Of a stretch of DNA of 64,000 nt, positions 1 through 7,812 are shown piece by piece. Under the pieces are notes generated by a model. It did not search any database and was not told the origin of the DNA. It worked only from the letters and a program-made list of their open reading frames with translations. Position 1 is the first letter of the stretch; each line of letters opens with the position of its first letter. The DNA comes from Aldehydirespirator sp965205155 (GTDB lineage Bacteria; Actinomycetota; Acidimicrobiia; Acidimicrobiales; Aldehydirespiratoraceae), in NCBI GenBank assembly GCA_965205155.1, contig OZ242033.1:3596001-3660000 (forward strand). Reading direction: 5' to 3'. The position numbers and the translations under genes were made by a program.

Positions 1-1
1 C

Positions 2-1069
2 GCCGGGATGCGGGCCGGGCTGGCCCCCATGATCGGCGATCTCGACATCTTCGACACGATGTCGTTCGCAGGCGCCTCCCAGCCGAAGCCGGAGCCCCTC
101 GGCGACCCGTTCGACCCGCAGGGGCTGGTCGAGTCCATGACCGGGTTCTTCGACCGCTGGCAGGGCGCCCACTCCCGGCTCACACCCATGGTGGGGCCCT
201 CGGCCCCCCAGCGCTGCAGCCACGAGCTGATGGACGGCCTGGCCCGCCTGGCCCGCGAGCGCGGCGCGGGGTTCCACACCCATGTGCTGGAGACCAAGAC
301 CCAGATCGCCGCCAACCTCGAGCGCTACGGGCGGTCCAGCGTGTCGTACCTGGAGGACCTGGGGGTGCTGCGGGCGGGGGCGAGCCTGGCCCACTGCGTG
401 TGGATGGACCCTGACGAGTACTCCACCGTTCGCCGCTGCGGCGCGACGATCGTGCACAACCCGGTGTCGAATCTGCGGTGCGGGTCCGGGATCCTGCCGG
501 TGGCCGACCTGCTCGAGGGTGGAGTCAGCTTGGCGCTGGGCGCGGACGGCGCGGCCTCCAACGACAACCAGAACATGTTCGAGGCCATGAAGTTCGCCAC
601 GCTCCTGCAGACCCTGCACGGATCCCACCTGCGCTGGCCGCGAGCCCCCGCGATCTGGAGGATGTGCCTCCAGGGCGGGGCCGCCGCGCTGGGCCGGCCG
701 TTGGGCTCGCTGCAACCGGGAAGCGCAGCCGACATCGTGCTGCTGGACACCGAGCGCCATGTGCCGGTGCACGCCGAGGGCCTGGTAACGAGTCTGGTTC
801 TGGCCGAGCACGGAGAGTCGGTGCACACCGTGATCGTCGACGGCGAGGTGGTGGTGTCCGACGGCCGAGCAACCCGCGTGGACACCGATGCCATGGCCGC
901 CAGGTCCCGCGACCTGCAGCGGCGCCTCCACGAGCACCTGCCGGAGCGCCAGGCCTTCTACGACCGCTACGTCGGGGTGCTCACCGAGATCCACGACTAC
1001 GAGATGGCCCAGCCGGCCCCCGTGGAACGCCTGGCCCGGATCACTCCGGCCTTCGGGGCCGCCGACTAG
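2..1069 (+). CDS. Amidohydrolase family protein, 5' end outside window
   Basis: This is the C-terminal three quarters of a metal-dependent amidohydrolase of the Atz/Trz, chlorohydrolase and MTA/SAH deaminase type, which hydrolyses C-N or C-Cl bonds on heterocycles. The frame is open to the left edge, so the apparent ATG at 8 is probably internal and the N-terminal HxH metal motif is missing from view. Visible motifs are FHTHVLET (metal His), SLAHCVW, the NPVSN loop, and LGADGAASND with the metal-binding Asp. The C-terminal composite beta domain (GSAADIVLLD) is present. A Rieske oxygenase follows 27 bp downstream on the same strand, which suggests a shared catabolic task on an N-heterocycle or amine (inference). 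Substrate unknown. Confidence 0.85.
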   Translation, partial: AGMRAGLAPMIGDLDIFDTMSFAGASQPKPEPLGDPFDPQGLVESMTGFFDRWQGAHSRLTPMVGPSAPQRCSHELMDGLARLARERGAGFHTHVLETKTQIAANLERYGRSSVSYLEDLGVLRAGASLAHCVWMDPDEYSTVRRCGATIVHNPVSNLRCGSGILPVADLLEGGVSLALGADGAASNDNQNMFEAMKFATLLQTLHGSHLRWPRAPAIWRMCLQGGAAALGRPLGSLQPGSAADIVLLDTERHVPVHAEGLVTSLVLAEHGESVHTVIVDGEVVVSDGRATRVDTDAMAARSRDLQRRLHEHLPERQAFYDRYVGVLTEIHDYEMAQPAPVERLARITPAFGAAD

Positions 1070-1096
1070 ACCGGGCGCGACGAGGGGGACACGACC

Positions 1097-2134
1097 ATGA
1101 ACGCTTCCGCCGACCCAGCCTGGGACACGACCTGGATCGACAACGAGCACCCGGCGCTGCGACGGTGCTGGCATCCGGTGGCCCGCAGCGCGGACGTCGG
1201 CGACGACCAGCCGGTGGCGGTGGACCTGCTGGGCGAGCGCTGGTGCCTGGTGCGCCTGGGCGGCGAGCTGGCCGCCCTGCGGGATCCCTGCCCCCACCGG
1301 TACTCGCCGCTCAGCGCGGGGACCATCGTGGACGACACCCTGCGGTGCGCCTACCACGGCCTCCGGTTCGCCGCCGACGGGACCTGCGTGGAGATACCGG
1401 CCGTCGATCCCGGACTGCCCATCCCGGCCCGGGCCTGCGCCACCGCGGCGGCCGGGGTGGCCGAGGCACTGGACCTGGTGTGGCTCGCGCCGGAGGACCC
1501 CATCGCCCCGCTGCCTGAGGTTCCCGAGCACCACGACCCCAGCTTCGTGAACTGCCCGCTGGAGCCGTCGGACTGGAACGCGGGGGCGGCCCAGATGGCC
1601 GACAACTTCCTCGATCTGGGCCATCTGCCGTTCGTGCACCTGGACACCTTCGGCGACGAGGACGACAAGCTGGTGCGGGACTACAGGATGGAGCGCGACG
1701 GCTGGCGCTTCACCGCCGGCCACCGCCACTTCACCAAGGCGTTGGACGACTCGATGGGTGCCGACGGGGACTACAAAGTGGTGGAGCGGGACCTGCTGTT
1801 CGTCTTCACCGCCCCCCACCACGTGTACCTGCGCATCGGCTATCCCGACATGGTGCTGACCATCAGCTTCTGCCACCAGCCGGTCGACGCGGCCACCACC
1901 CGGCTCTACTGCACCGACTACCGCAACGACATTCCCGACGAGCCCGGCGCGATCGCCGAGGCGGTGGCCTTCCAGCAGGCGGTGGCCGCGGAGGACAAGG
2001 TGCTGCTGCAGCGCATCGGCACCAAGGCGGTCCCGCTGGTGCCGGCGCTCGAGTACCACTCCAAGGCCGACCGCATCACCCTGGAGATGCGCCGGATGCT
2101 GGCCGACCTGGTGGCCGAAGCGGCCGCCCCATAG
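1097..2134 (+). CDS. Rieske [2Fe-2S] oxygenase, VanA-like single-component alpha subunit
   Basis: A 345-aa Rieske non-heme iron oxygenase resembling vanillate O-demethylase (VanA) and N-demethylase oxygenase subunits. Such enzymes remove methyl groups from, or hydroxylate, aromatic or heterocyclic substrates with electrons from a separate reductase. The Rieske cluster ligands are C65-x-H67 (CPHRYS) and C84-x-x-H87 (CAYHGL). The mononuclear iron site is the DNFLDLGHLPFVH segment (about residues 169-181, with D173, H176 and H181). No ferredoxin or reductase gene lies next to it, so the electron donor is encoded elsewhere. It probably forms an operon with the upstream amidohydrolase. The start ATG at 1097 follows a GA-rich stretch (cgacgagggg). 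Confidence 0.88.
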   Translation: MNASADPAWDTTWIDNEHPALRRCWHPVARSADVGDDQPVAVDLLGERWCLVRLGGELAALRDPCPHRYSPLSAGTIVDDTLRCAYHGLRFAADGTCVEIPAVDPGLPIPARACATAAAGVAEALDLVWLAPEDPIAPLPEVPEHHDPSFVNCPLEPSDWNAGAAQMADNFLDLGHLPFVHLDTFGDEDDKLVRDYRMERDGWRFTAGHRHFTKALDDSMGADGDYKVVERDLLFVFTAPHHVYLRIGYPDMVLTISFCHQPVDAATTRLYCTDYRNDIPDEPGAIAEAVAFQQAVAAEDKVLLQRIGTKAVPLVPALEYHSKADRITLEMRRMLADLVAEAAAP

Positions 2135-2160
2135 CCCCCGGCCGGAAACCGGCCTTGGGG
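2134..2160 (+). terminator. Possible hairpin terminator after the Rieske gene
   Basis: A GC-rich inverted repeat begins at the stop codon. The GGCCGG and CCGGCC arms are separated by AAA, and CCCC and GGGG extend the stem with a TT bulge. There is no U tract, so termination is a guess based on position. Confidence 0.4.
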
Positions 2161-2262
2161 TGATGCTCAGCCGGCCGGAATCCAGCGCTTCGCCGTTCGC
2201 CGCGGCGGCGACGTGTGCAGCCGCAACTGCGTGAGGCCGGCTAGCACGCCATTGGTGCGTTG

Positions 2263-2847
2263 TCAGTCGCAGTATTTCGTGATGCCGTACTCGCAGCGCC
2301 AGCGGTTCTTCATGGCCTCGAGATCCTCTCGGCTGCGTTGGCCGTTCTGGACTTCTTGTTGTGCTTTGGCGATGTCGTTGAGGCTGACAGGGCCGCTGTC
2401 TTCCTCTTCCTCAGACTCCTGCTCAGGCTCCGACTCCGGCTCCTGCGTGGGCTCCGGCTCCGGCTGGGGTTGGGGCTCCGGCAGGGGTTCGGGCTCGGAC
2501 CCCTGTTGGGGCTGGGGCTGCGGCTCCGGTCCGGGCTCGGGCTCGAGATACTGCGGCTCGGGCGCCACAACGTTGACAGTCCTGGCCTGGGGGGTGGCCG
2601 GGACGCCGCGGGCATCGGCCACCTGGTAGTAGATGATGTAGGCCCCCTCCCGGGTGGTGTCCACCGTCCCGGTGACCGTGACGCTGCCGGTTAGGTCGTT
2701 GCCGTCGGCGTCGGTCGCCGTGTAGCCGGGATCGGTCCAGGCCGAGTTGAGCGGCACGTCCACCACAAGCGAGCCCAGCAGCGTGATGACCGGCAGCCCC
2801 GGCGACTCGGCGAGCAACCAGCCCCGACACTGCCACGCCAAGGCCAC
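2263..2847 (-). CDS. Ig-like (DUF5011-type) surface protein with Pro/Glu-rich linker; start disturbed
   Basis: The 194-aa frame contains one bacterial Ig-like repeat of the DUF5011/HYR kind: ITLLGSLVVDVPLNSAWTDPG, then TATDADGNDLT and REGAYIIYYQVADARG. A long proline/glutamate/glutamine-rich linker follows, then a short C-terminal segment with two cysteines (RWRCEYGITKYCD). Such domains belong to exported cell-wall or adhesion proteins. The only start in frame is a GTG at 2847 directly after an in-frame stop, and it gives no signal peptide. A plausible hydrophobic N-terminus (residues like AIPAISPFTLLSG) lies immediately upstream in another frame starting at 2950. Either a frameshift or a sequencing error separates the export signal from the domain, so the gene may be a pseudogene. 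Confidence 0.6.
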   Translation of the reverse strand: MALAWQCRGWLLAESPGLPVITLLGSLVVDVPLNSAWTDPGYTATDADGNDLTGSVTVTGTVDTTREGAYIIYYQVADARGVPATPQARTVNVVAPEPQYLEPEPGPEPQPQPQQGSEPEPLPEPQPQPEPEPTQEPESEPEQESEEEEDSGPVSLNDIAKAQQEVQNGQRSREDLEAMKNRWRCEYGITKYCD

Positions 2848-3137
2848 TCAACAAGGTAAAGGGGGAGATGGCGGGTATGGCCGCCCTCAACAGGCGGCGT
2901 ACCCTGCCGCCGCCGGTGCGGGGGTTCGTCAGGAAAGCCGGTACGCGCATGCGAATGTCCCTTCTGGATGGGTACCGGGCAGTTCGACCTCGTCCGACCT
3001 CCCGGATGTCTACCGGGTGACATTACCCGCTATTTCGTAGGACAGACATAGAAATCAACCTTTTCTCAAATAAAATTTCATATATTATTCGCCAATCCCA
3101 GCAGGCCCCCACCGCCCGGAAAGGAACTGGGGCACCC
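2848..3137. other. Intergenic stretch with an unusually AT-rich block
   Basis: No gene is convincing here on either strand, apart from the possible shifted N-terminus of the neighbouring Ig-like protein (2848-2950). Positions about 3040-3096 are very AT-rich for this genome (runs such as cttttctcaaataaaat and catatattatt). It could hold the promoter of the minus-strand Ig-like gene or mark an old insertion boundary. Nothing more specific can be supported. Confidence 0.4.
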
Positions 3138-3485
3138 TCAGGGCCAGTGGGGGCCTGGGTAGGGGTCGGGGTTGCGTTGCGCCCATTGGTGCAGGCGCCG
3201 GGCGAGGTGGTGGCCCAGCGCGCCTCCGTGGGGATGGTCGGCCTTGCGCACCATGACCACGGGCACGCACGGCTGCTCATTGGCGAGGCGCTGCGCGACG
3301 ATCGCCGCGAAATCGGAGGCGTTCTCGGTCACCACGACCCTGTCCTGGGCGAGAGCCTCGGCGTAGACGCTCTCATCGGGCTCGCCCGACAGACCCGCGT
3401 CGGCGACGCTGAGGGCGTCGTGGCCCGACGCGTTCAACTCTCCGGCGACGGCCGGCGGCAGCATCTCATCGATGAGCCATTTCAC
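3138..3485 (-). CDS. DUF5615-type PIN-like toxin
   Basis: A 115-aa protein with the Mut7-C/PIN-like fold signature of DUF5615 toxins: an N-terminal LIDEMLPP with the first acidic residues, then DALSVADAG, then VVTENASDFA with the acidic residue of the second metal site. Such proteins are presumed RNases in type II toxin-antitoxin pairs. Its ATG overlaps the stop of the upstream RHH protein by 4 bp, the usual antitoxin-first arrangement. The C-terminus is rich in His, Pro and Arg and may be disordered. Toxicity is inferred from family and context. Confidence 0.8.
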   Translation of the reverse strand: MKWLIDEMLPPAVAGELNASGHDALSVADAGLSGEPDESVYAEALAQDRVVVTENASDFAAIVAQRLANEQPCVPVVMVRKADHPHGGALGHHLARRLHQWAQRNPDPYPGPHWP

Positions 3486-3904
3486 GAGGACAGCAGAGCC
3501 TCACGTCGCTGCGCCCGGCGCCGGACCTGCTCGGCCGCTCTCTCGTCCTCGTCGATGCGGGCGTCGACCTCCTCGGGGAAGGCGCTGTAGAAGTCCGCCG
3601 CCAGCCTGACGAGGCCGACCGCCAGACCGAGATCCTCCGCGAGGCGCTCGACGCGCTCCATGCCCCGGCCCGGCCAGTGCCGCAGGTCGCGGATCACCTC
3701 CCATACGTCGGGGCCGCCGACAAGCCCGGCACGGCGGCCGCTGGGGCCGGACCGGTAGACGACGCCCGGGAACTGGCGCGCCTTGAGCCCCTCATCGAGC
3801 AGCGACGACACCAGCGAGGTGACCGACGTCGAGGCCGCCCGGCTCTCGGCTTCGATGCGTTCCAGCAACTCGTCGTCGAGACGGAACGAGGTAGGACGGG
3901 GCAT
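3482..3904 (-). CDS. Ribbon-helix-helix antitoxin with C-terminal DUF433-like region
   Basis: The first about 45 residues form a CopG/RHH DNA-binding unit (beta strand PTSFRLDDELLERIE, then a helix). The following segment (FPGVVYRSGPSGRRAGLVGG, then DVWEVIRDLR) matches the DUF433-like antitoxin module that partners DUF5615 toxins. It should neutralise the downstream toxin and repress the operon. The two genes overlap by 4 bp. Three CTACA repeats spaced exactly 10 bp apart lie 40-64 bp upstream of its start and are a good operator candidate. The long tail (about residues 95-140) is acidic, then arginine-rich, and likely wraps the toxin. Confidence 0.82.
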   Translation of the reverse strand: MPRPTSFRLDDELLERIEAESRAASTSVTSLVSSLLDEGLKARQFPGVVYRSGPSGRRAGLVGGPDVWEVIRDLRHWPGRGMERVERLAEDLGLAVGLVRLAADFYSAFPEEVDARIDEDERAAEQVRRRAQRREALLSS

Positions 3905-3943
3905 GGCTCACCACTTTCGGACTCCGGCAGCGACCGCTTCAAG

Positions 3944-3968
3944 CTACATGCTACTACACAGCACTACA
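3944..3968 (-). promoter_or_regulatory. Phased CTACA repeats, candidate operator of the toxin-antitoxin operon
   Basis: CTACA on the plus strand (TGTAG on the transcribed strand) occurs at 3944-3948, 3954-3958 and 3964-3968, one helical turn apart. RHH repressors typically bind such tandem half-sites. The repeats sit just upstream of the antitoxin start at 3904. A TAGCAT box that could serve as -10 overlaps them on the minus strand. The repeats are read directly; the binding role is inferred. Confidence 0.45.
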
Positions 3969-4039
3969 ACAAGGCCGCGGCAATACGGCGGGGCTGCCAG
4001 TACCTCAACCTCACCCAAGGCGGAGCCTCACCCAAGGTG

Positions 4040-4071
4040 GCCGGCCGGTCTGCGACACGGCACCGGCCGGC
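4040..4071 (-). terminator. Perfect 10-bp inverted repeat, possible terminator of the ABC ATPase gene
   Basis: Arms GCCGGCCGGT (4040-4049) and ACCGGCCGGC (4062-4071) are perfect complements around a 12-nt loop. The repeat lies just past the stop of the minus-strand ABC gene (ends at 4097). No U tract follows, so it is only a probable terminator. Confidence 0.45.
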
Positions 4072-4096
4072 TTGCCGGCGGTGTTTCGGGAGCCGG

Positions 4097-5281
4097 CTAG
4101 GCGCGGGGGAAGGCCACGGTGCGCTCGCCGCTGTGGCAGACTTCGACACCTGAGCCGATACCGAACCGGGGGGCCCCGGTGGCCCGGCAGCGCAACACTC
4201 CGCCGCCGGCATCGCGGACGTAGTACAGGGTGTCGTGGCCGAAGAACTCGATGTGGTCGACGGTGCCCGAGCTGCCCTCGGTCAGCGCGAGCTCCTCGGG
4301 CCGCAGCAGCACGTCCACCTCGCCATGGATCGGCGACTGGAGCTTCATGGGCCCCATGGCGGTGTAGGCGATATCGCCCTCGGCCCGGCCGGCAACGGTG
4401 TCGGCCTCGCCCACGAAGCCGGCCAGCCAGCGGTCCGCAGGCTGCTCGTAGAGCACCGAGGGGGCAGCCTGCTGGATGACGGCGCCGTCACGCATCACGG
4501 CCACCTCGTCGCCGAGCACGAAGGCCTCGTCCTGGTCGTGGGTGACGAACACGCAGGTGACCTCCAGCTCCCGCAGCAGGGCGGCCACCTCGGCGCGGAC
4601 CTCCACCCTCAGGGTGGTGTCGAGGCTCGAGAAGGGCTCGTCGAGCAGCAGCACCGACGGCTGCGGGGCCAGCGCCCGGGCCAGCGCCACCCGCTGCTGC
4701 TGACCGCCCGACAGCGAGCCGGGCAGCCGGTCGGCCAGTTCGGGAATGCCGACCAAGTCCAGGAGGTCGCGCACCCGGCGCGACGCCGGCCGGGGCAGGA
4801 CCCGGCTGCGGGGCCGCTCCGAGCGGGGCAGCCCGAAGGCCACGTTGGCGGCCACGGTGAGATGCGGGAACAGCGACCAGTCCTGGAACACCATCCCGAC
4901 GCCCCGCTTGTCGGCGGCCACATGCACCATGTGAGGTGAGCTTCCGCTGCGTGAGATTCCGTTGCCGGCCGTGCCGTTCTTCGGCTCGGCGGGCCCCGAC
5001 ATCAGCTTGCCGCCTATGAAGACATGCCCGGACTCGAGCCGCTGAAGCCCGGCCAGCACCCTCAGCAGGGTCGTCTTGCCGCATCCACTCGGACCGAGCA
5101 GGGCCAGCGTGCGGCCGGCTTCAGTCGTGATGGTGGCGCTGCGGAGGACCGGTGCCCCCCCGAGGGTGACGCTGACATCGTTGGCGACGATCCAACGGCC
5201 TCGTCGTTGCGGCACCTCCGCGGTCGCAGCCTCCGAGGATCGAGCCTCCGGCGTGACCGGCGCCGCAGCGCTATCAAGCAT
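4097..5281 (-). CDS. ABC transporter ATP-binding protein, FbpC/PotA-like with TOBE domain
   Basis: A 394-aa ATPase of the importer family that energises ferric iron, sulfate, spermidine or thiamine uptake. Walker A is GPSGCGKTT (about residues 63-71), the signature is LSGGQQQRVALARAL, Walker B is VLLLDEPFSSLD, and the switch His is in FVTHDQDEAF. The C-terminal 100 residues form a TOBE-like regulatory domain. A glycine/serine/asparagine-rich insertion of about 20 residues sits between the strand after Walker A and the Q loop (MVFQDWSLFPHL), which is unusual. No permease or binding protein adjoins it, so its partners are encoded elsewhere. A leaderless promoter appears to drive it. Confidence 0.88.
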   Translation of the reverse strand: MLDSAAAPVTPEARSSEAATAEVPQRRGRWIVANDVSVTLGGAPVLRSATITTEAGRTLALLGPSGCGKTTLLRVLAGLQRLESGHVFIGGKLMSGPAEPKNGTAGNGISRSGSSPHMVHVAADKRGVGMVFQDWSLFPHLTVAANVAFGLPRSERPRSRVLPRPASRRVRDLLDLVGIPELADRLPGSLSGGQQQRVALARALAPQPSVLLLDEPFSSLDTTLRVEVRAEVAALLRELEVTCVFVTHDQDEAFVLGDEVAVMRDGAVIQQAAPSVLYEQPADRWLAGFVGEADTVAGRAEGDIAYTAMGPMKLQSPIHGEVDVLLRPEELALTEGSSGTVDHIEFFGHDTLYYVRDAGGGVLRCRATGAPRFGIGSGVEVCHSGERTVAFPRA

Positions 5282-5288
5282 GCCTTAT

Positions 5289-5319
5289 ACCCTAATGCCG
5301 GTATCCCTCACCGCGTCAA
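5289..5319 (-). promoter_or_regulatory. Putative leaderless promoter of the ABC ATPase gene
   Basis: On the minus strand TTGACG (5314-5319) is followed after 19 nt by TAGGGT (5289-5294), and then by 7 nt to the ATG at 5281. A -10 box 7 nt before the start codon would place transcription initiation on or beside the A of the ATG, as in actinobacterial leaderless genes. There is no Shine-Dalgarno sequence. Confidence 0.5.
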
Positions 5320-5377
5320 CCCTAGATGTCCTGACGGCCGGGGGCTCAGGATGCTTGACTCAGCGAGCGCGACGCTC

Positions 5378-7633
5378 TCAGGCCGCCGCGTACGGCTGGA
5401 CCAGCACGTCGGGCAGCGGCTCGGCATGCACCACCGTCACCCGCCGGGTGGCGCGGGTGAGGGCGACGTAGAGCGAGCGGACCCCCTGGCACTCCTCGGC
5501 CACTATGCGGGCCGGCTCGACCACTACCGCGGCGTCGACCTCCAGGCCCTTGACCAGGCGAACCGGCACCAGCGTCACCGGCTGCTCGAGGCCGGACCGG
5601 CCGGGCCCACCGAATGCGACGGACCGGTCCTTCAACTCGATCCGGAGGGGCTCATGGAGCGAGTCGGGCACGATCACGGCCACATTGCCCTCACCGACCT
5701 CGCCCTGCTCCTCGGCGATCACCCCGGCCAGAGTCTCGCCCAGCGCAGCCACTTCACGTCCGGAGGGACGGCCCAGCGCCGGCCCGCTCCCCGCGGCCGC
5801 GGCGCCGCAGGCCACTATCCGGGGGGCGTCTCCGGTGGTCCTCACCGTGGAGGGAGGCACCGCTCCGGGCGCAGCGTAGGGAAGCACCCGGTTGGCCAGC
5901 GCCATGGCGGGAGCGGGGATCCGGTAGCCGAGCGTGAGCTCCACCTGCCGGGCCGGGCGGCGGTCGGGCAGGCCCTCCAGGACCGACTCCCAGCCGTCGT
6001 GGGCCCAGGACCCGGTGGCCTGCGCGATGTCGCCCACCACCGTCATCGAGCCGTTGAGGCTGCGCCGGGCGATCATCCGGAGCTCCATCGGCGACAGGTC
6101 CTGAGCCTCGTCCAGCACTATGTGGCCGTAGGTCAGGACGGCGTCCTCCTCCCGGTGCCCGGGCCGGTATCCCAGCAGCGCCCGGGCCTCGTCCAGCACC
6201 GGCGCGTCCTGGAACGACCACGTCACCTCGGAGGCGTGCCCGGCCCGGGGCCGGTGCAGCAGTTCTATCTCGTCGTCGCTGAGCCGGCCGCCGGCCGCGG
6301 AGCGCAGCAGCGCCTTCGACCCGTACAGATCGTTCACCAGATGGGCCGGCGTGAGCACCGGCCACATCCACTCCAGAGCCTCACGCACCTCGATCCGATT
6401 CGAGATGCTGTCGCGAACCTCGGCCGGGTCGACGCGCTGGCGCCCGCTGGCGGCCAGGGCCGCGAAGAACGCCTCCTCCACCACCCGGCGCCCGGCGTTG
6501 TGCTTGCGGGTCCTCCGGGACGCGCCGGCCACGATCTCGGCCGACTGCTCCACGGTGAGTCTCAGCCGTTGCAGCTCGTAGCCGACGGTCAGGTCGTGCC
6601 GCAACCGGCGCCGGCGGTCGCGCACGGCCCGGCGCACCACCCCGGCCATGCGGGGATCGCCCTTGATGCGGCCGACGGCCTCGTTGTCGAGGCCCGCGAC
6701 CCGCACCGCGGGGCTGAGCAGGTCCGCCAGCACGGCCTGCTCGACGCCGGCCTCCCCCAGCGACGGCAGCACCTGCTCGATGTAGGCGAGGAAGAGCCGG
6801 TTCGGTCCGACCACCAGCACTCCCTGGCTCTCCAGGGGGAACCGATGGGTGTACAGCAGGTAGGCGGCGCGGTGCAGGGCCACCACCGTCTTGCCGGTGC
6901 CGGGGCCTCCCTGCACCACCAGGACGCCCGGCATGTCGGCCCGGATCACCCGGTCCTGCTCACCCTGGATGGTGGCCACGATGTCGCTGAGGCGACCGGT
7001 GCGGGCCGCCTCCAGCGAGGCGATCAGGGCGCCCGAGCCCGACCGTCCGTCGAGACGGCCGTCACCCTGCGGTCCGGCGACGCCGTCGAAGTCCCGGTCG
7101 GCGAGATCGAGGCCGATGGCGGCCTTGTCGCCGAAGAACTCATCCTCGATTCCCAGCAGGGTGCTGCCCCGGGAGGCAAAGTGCCGGCGACGCTCCAGGC
7201 CGAGGGGCTCGCGGCCGGTGGCGCGGTAGAAGGGCTCGGCCACCGGCGCCCGCCAGTCCACCAGGATCGGGTCGTGATCGGAGTCCCACAGGCCTACCCG
7301 TCCGATGTAGAACCGCTCACCGGTTCCCGCCGGGTCGATGCGACCGAACACGAGCGACCGGTCCCCGATGTTGAGCTTGGTCAGCCGGGCGAGGGTGGCC
7401 TCCAGCATGGCCTCGCGCTCGAAGCGGGCCTGGGTGGTGCCGCCCCGGCCGGTGCGGAACACCGACGTGGCCATGGTGGCCCGCTCCCGGGCCGTGTCCA
7501 GGCAGGCATGGGCCAGATCGAAGTAGGCCTGCTCGGCTTCTAGGTCGGGATGGCGGCTGGTCAAGGCTGAACCCGGGGCTTGGTTGCCGGGTCTGCCAGA
7601 GAACGGCGGGCCGCTCCGAGACGGATCCGGCAT
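5378..7633 (-). CDS. helD: HelD-family RNA polymerase-recycling ATPase
   Basis: A 751-aa superfamily 1 helicase-like ATPase of the HelD/HelR type, which pries stalled RNA polymerase off DNA and in some actinobacteria protects it from rifamycins. The N-terminus carries the HelD coiled-coil-like arm (residues about 30-85), then the conserved block FYIGRVGLWD and LVDWRAPVAEPFY that marks HelD rather than UvrD. Walker A is GGPGTGKT (242-249) and Walker B is IVLDEAQDLSP. C-terminal motifs include LTLGYRIP and LVKGLEVDAAVVV, and ALTRATRRV is motif VI. The first about 28 residues are Gly/Pro-rich, so a later start is possible. It is divergent from the patatin gene. Confidence 0.88.
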   Translation of the reverse strand: MPDPSRSGPPFSGRPGNQAPGSALTSRHPDLEAEQAYFDLAHACLDTARERATMATSVFRTGRGGTTQARFEREAMLEATLARLTKLNIGDRSLVFGRIDPAGTGERFYIGRVGLWDSDHDPILVDWRAPVAEPFYRATGREPLGLERRRHFASRGSTLLGIEDEFFGDKAAIGLDLADRDFDGVAGPQGDGRLDGRSGSGALIASLEAARTGRLSDIVATIQGEQDRVIRADMPGVLVVQGGPGTGKTVVALHRAAYLLYTHRFPLESQGVLVVGPNRLFLAYIEQVLPSLGEAGVEQAVLADLLSPAVRVAGLDNEAVGRIKGDPRMAGVVRRAVRDRRRRLRHDLTVGYELQRLRLTVEQSAEIVAGASRRTRKHNAGRRVVEEAFFAALAASGRQRVDPAEVRDSISNRIEVREALEWMWPVLTPAHLVNDLYGSKALLRSAAGGRLSDDEIELLHRPRAGHASEVTWSFQDAPVLDEARALLGYRPGHREEDAVLTYGHIVLDEAQDLSPMELRMIARRSLNGSMTVVGDIAQATGSWAHDGWESVLEGLPDRRPARQVELTLGYRIPAPAMALANRVLPYAAPGAVPPSTVRTTGDAPRIVACGAAAAGSGPALGRPSGREVAALGETLAGVIAEEQGEVGEGNVAVIVPDSLHEPLRIELKDRSVAFGGPGRSGLEQPVTLVPVRLVKGLEVDAAVVVEPARIVAEECQGVRSLYVALTRATRRVTVVHAEPLPDVLVQPYAAA

Positions 7634-7799
7634 TCGGGGGAACTGTTGATGTTATCCCCTTGGAGGCCGAGCGGGTGGGCAAGCGAATCCGGCCCATACG
7701 GGCGAGGCCGTGGCCCGAGCGGCCCGTGAGCGAAGCGAACAAGAGCGGGAATGACTCCGCCGCGACAACAGCAGACTCGCACCTGCTTGCGCTCCCTCT

Positions 7800-7805
7800 T
7801 ATCGT
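7800..7805 (+). promoter_or_regulatory. Possible leaderless -10 element of the patatin gene
   Basis: TATCGT lies exactly 7 nt before the preferred ATG at 7813, the same geometry as the minus-strand promoter at 5289. No convincing -35 hexamer or ribosome binding site is visible. Confidence 0.35.
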
Positions 7806-7812
7806 GGGCTGC

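Noticed and set aside
5024..7543. 839-codon plus-strand frame opposite helD
   Set aside because: Composition is that of an antisense shadow in GC-rich DNA (Gly/His/Arg/Pro-rich, no motif), while the minus strand encodes a textbook HelD protein.
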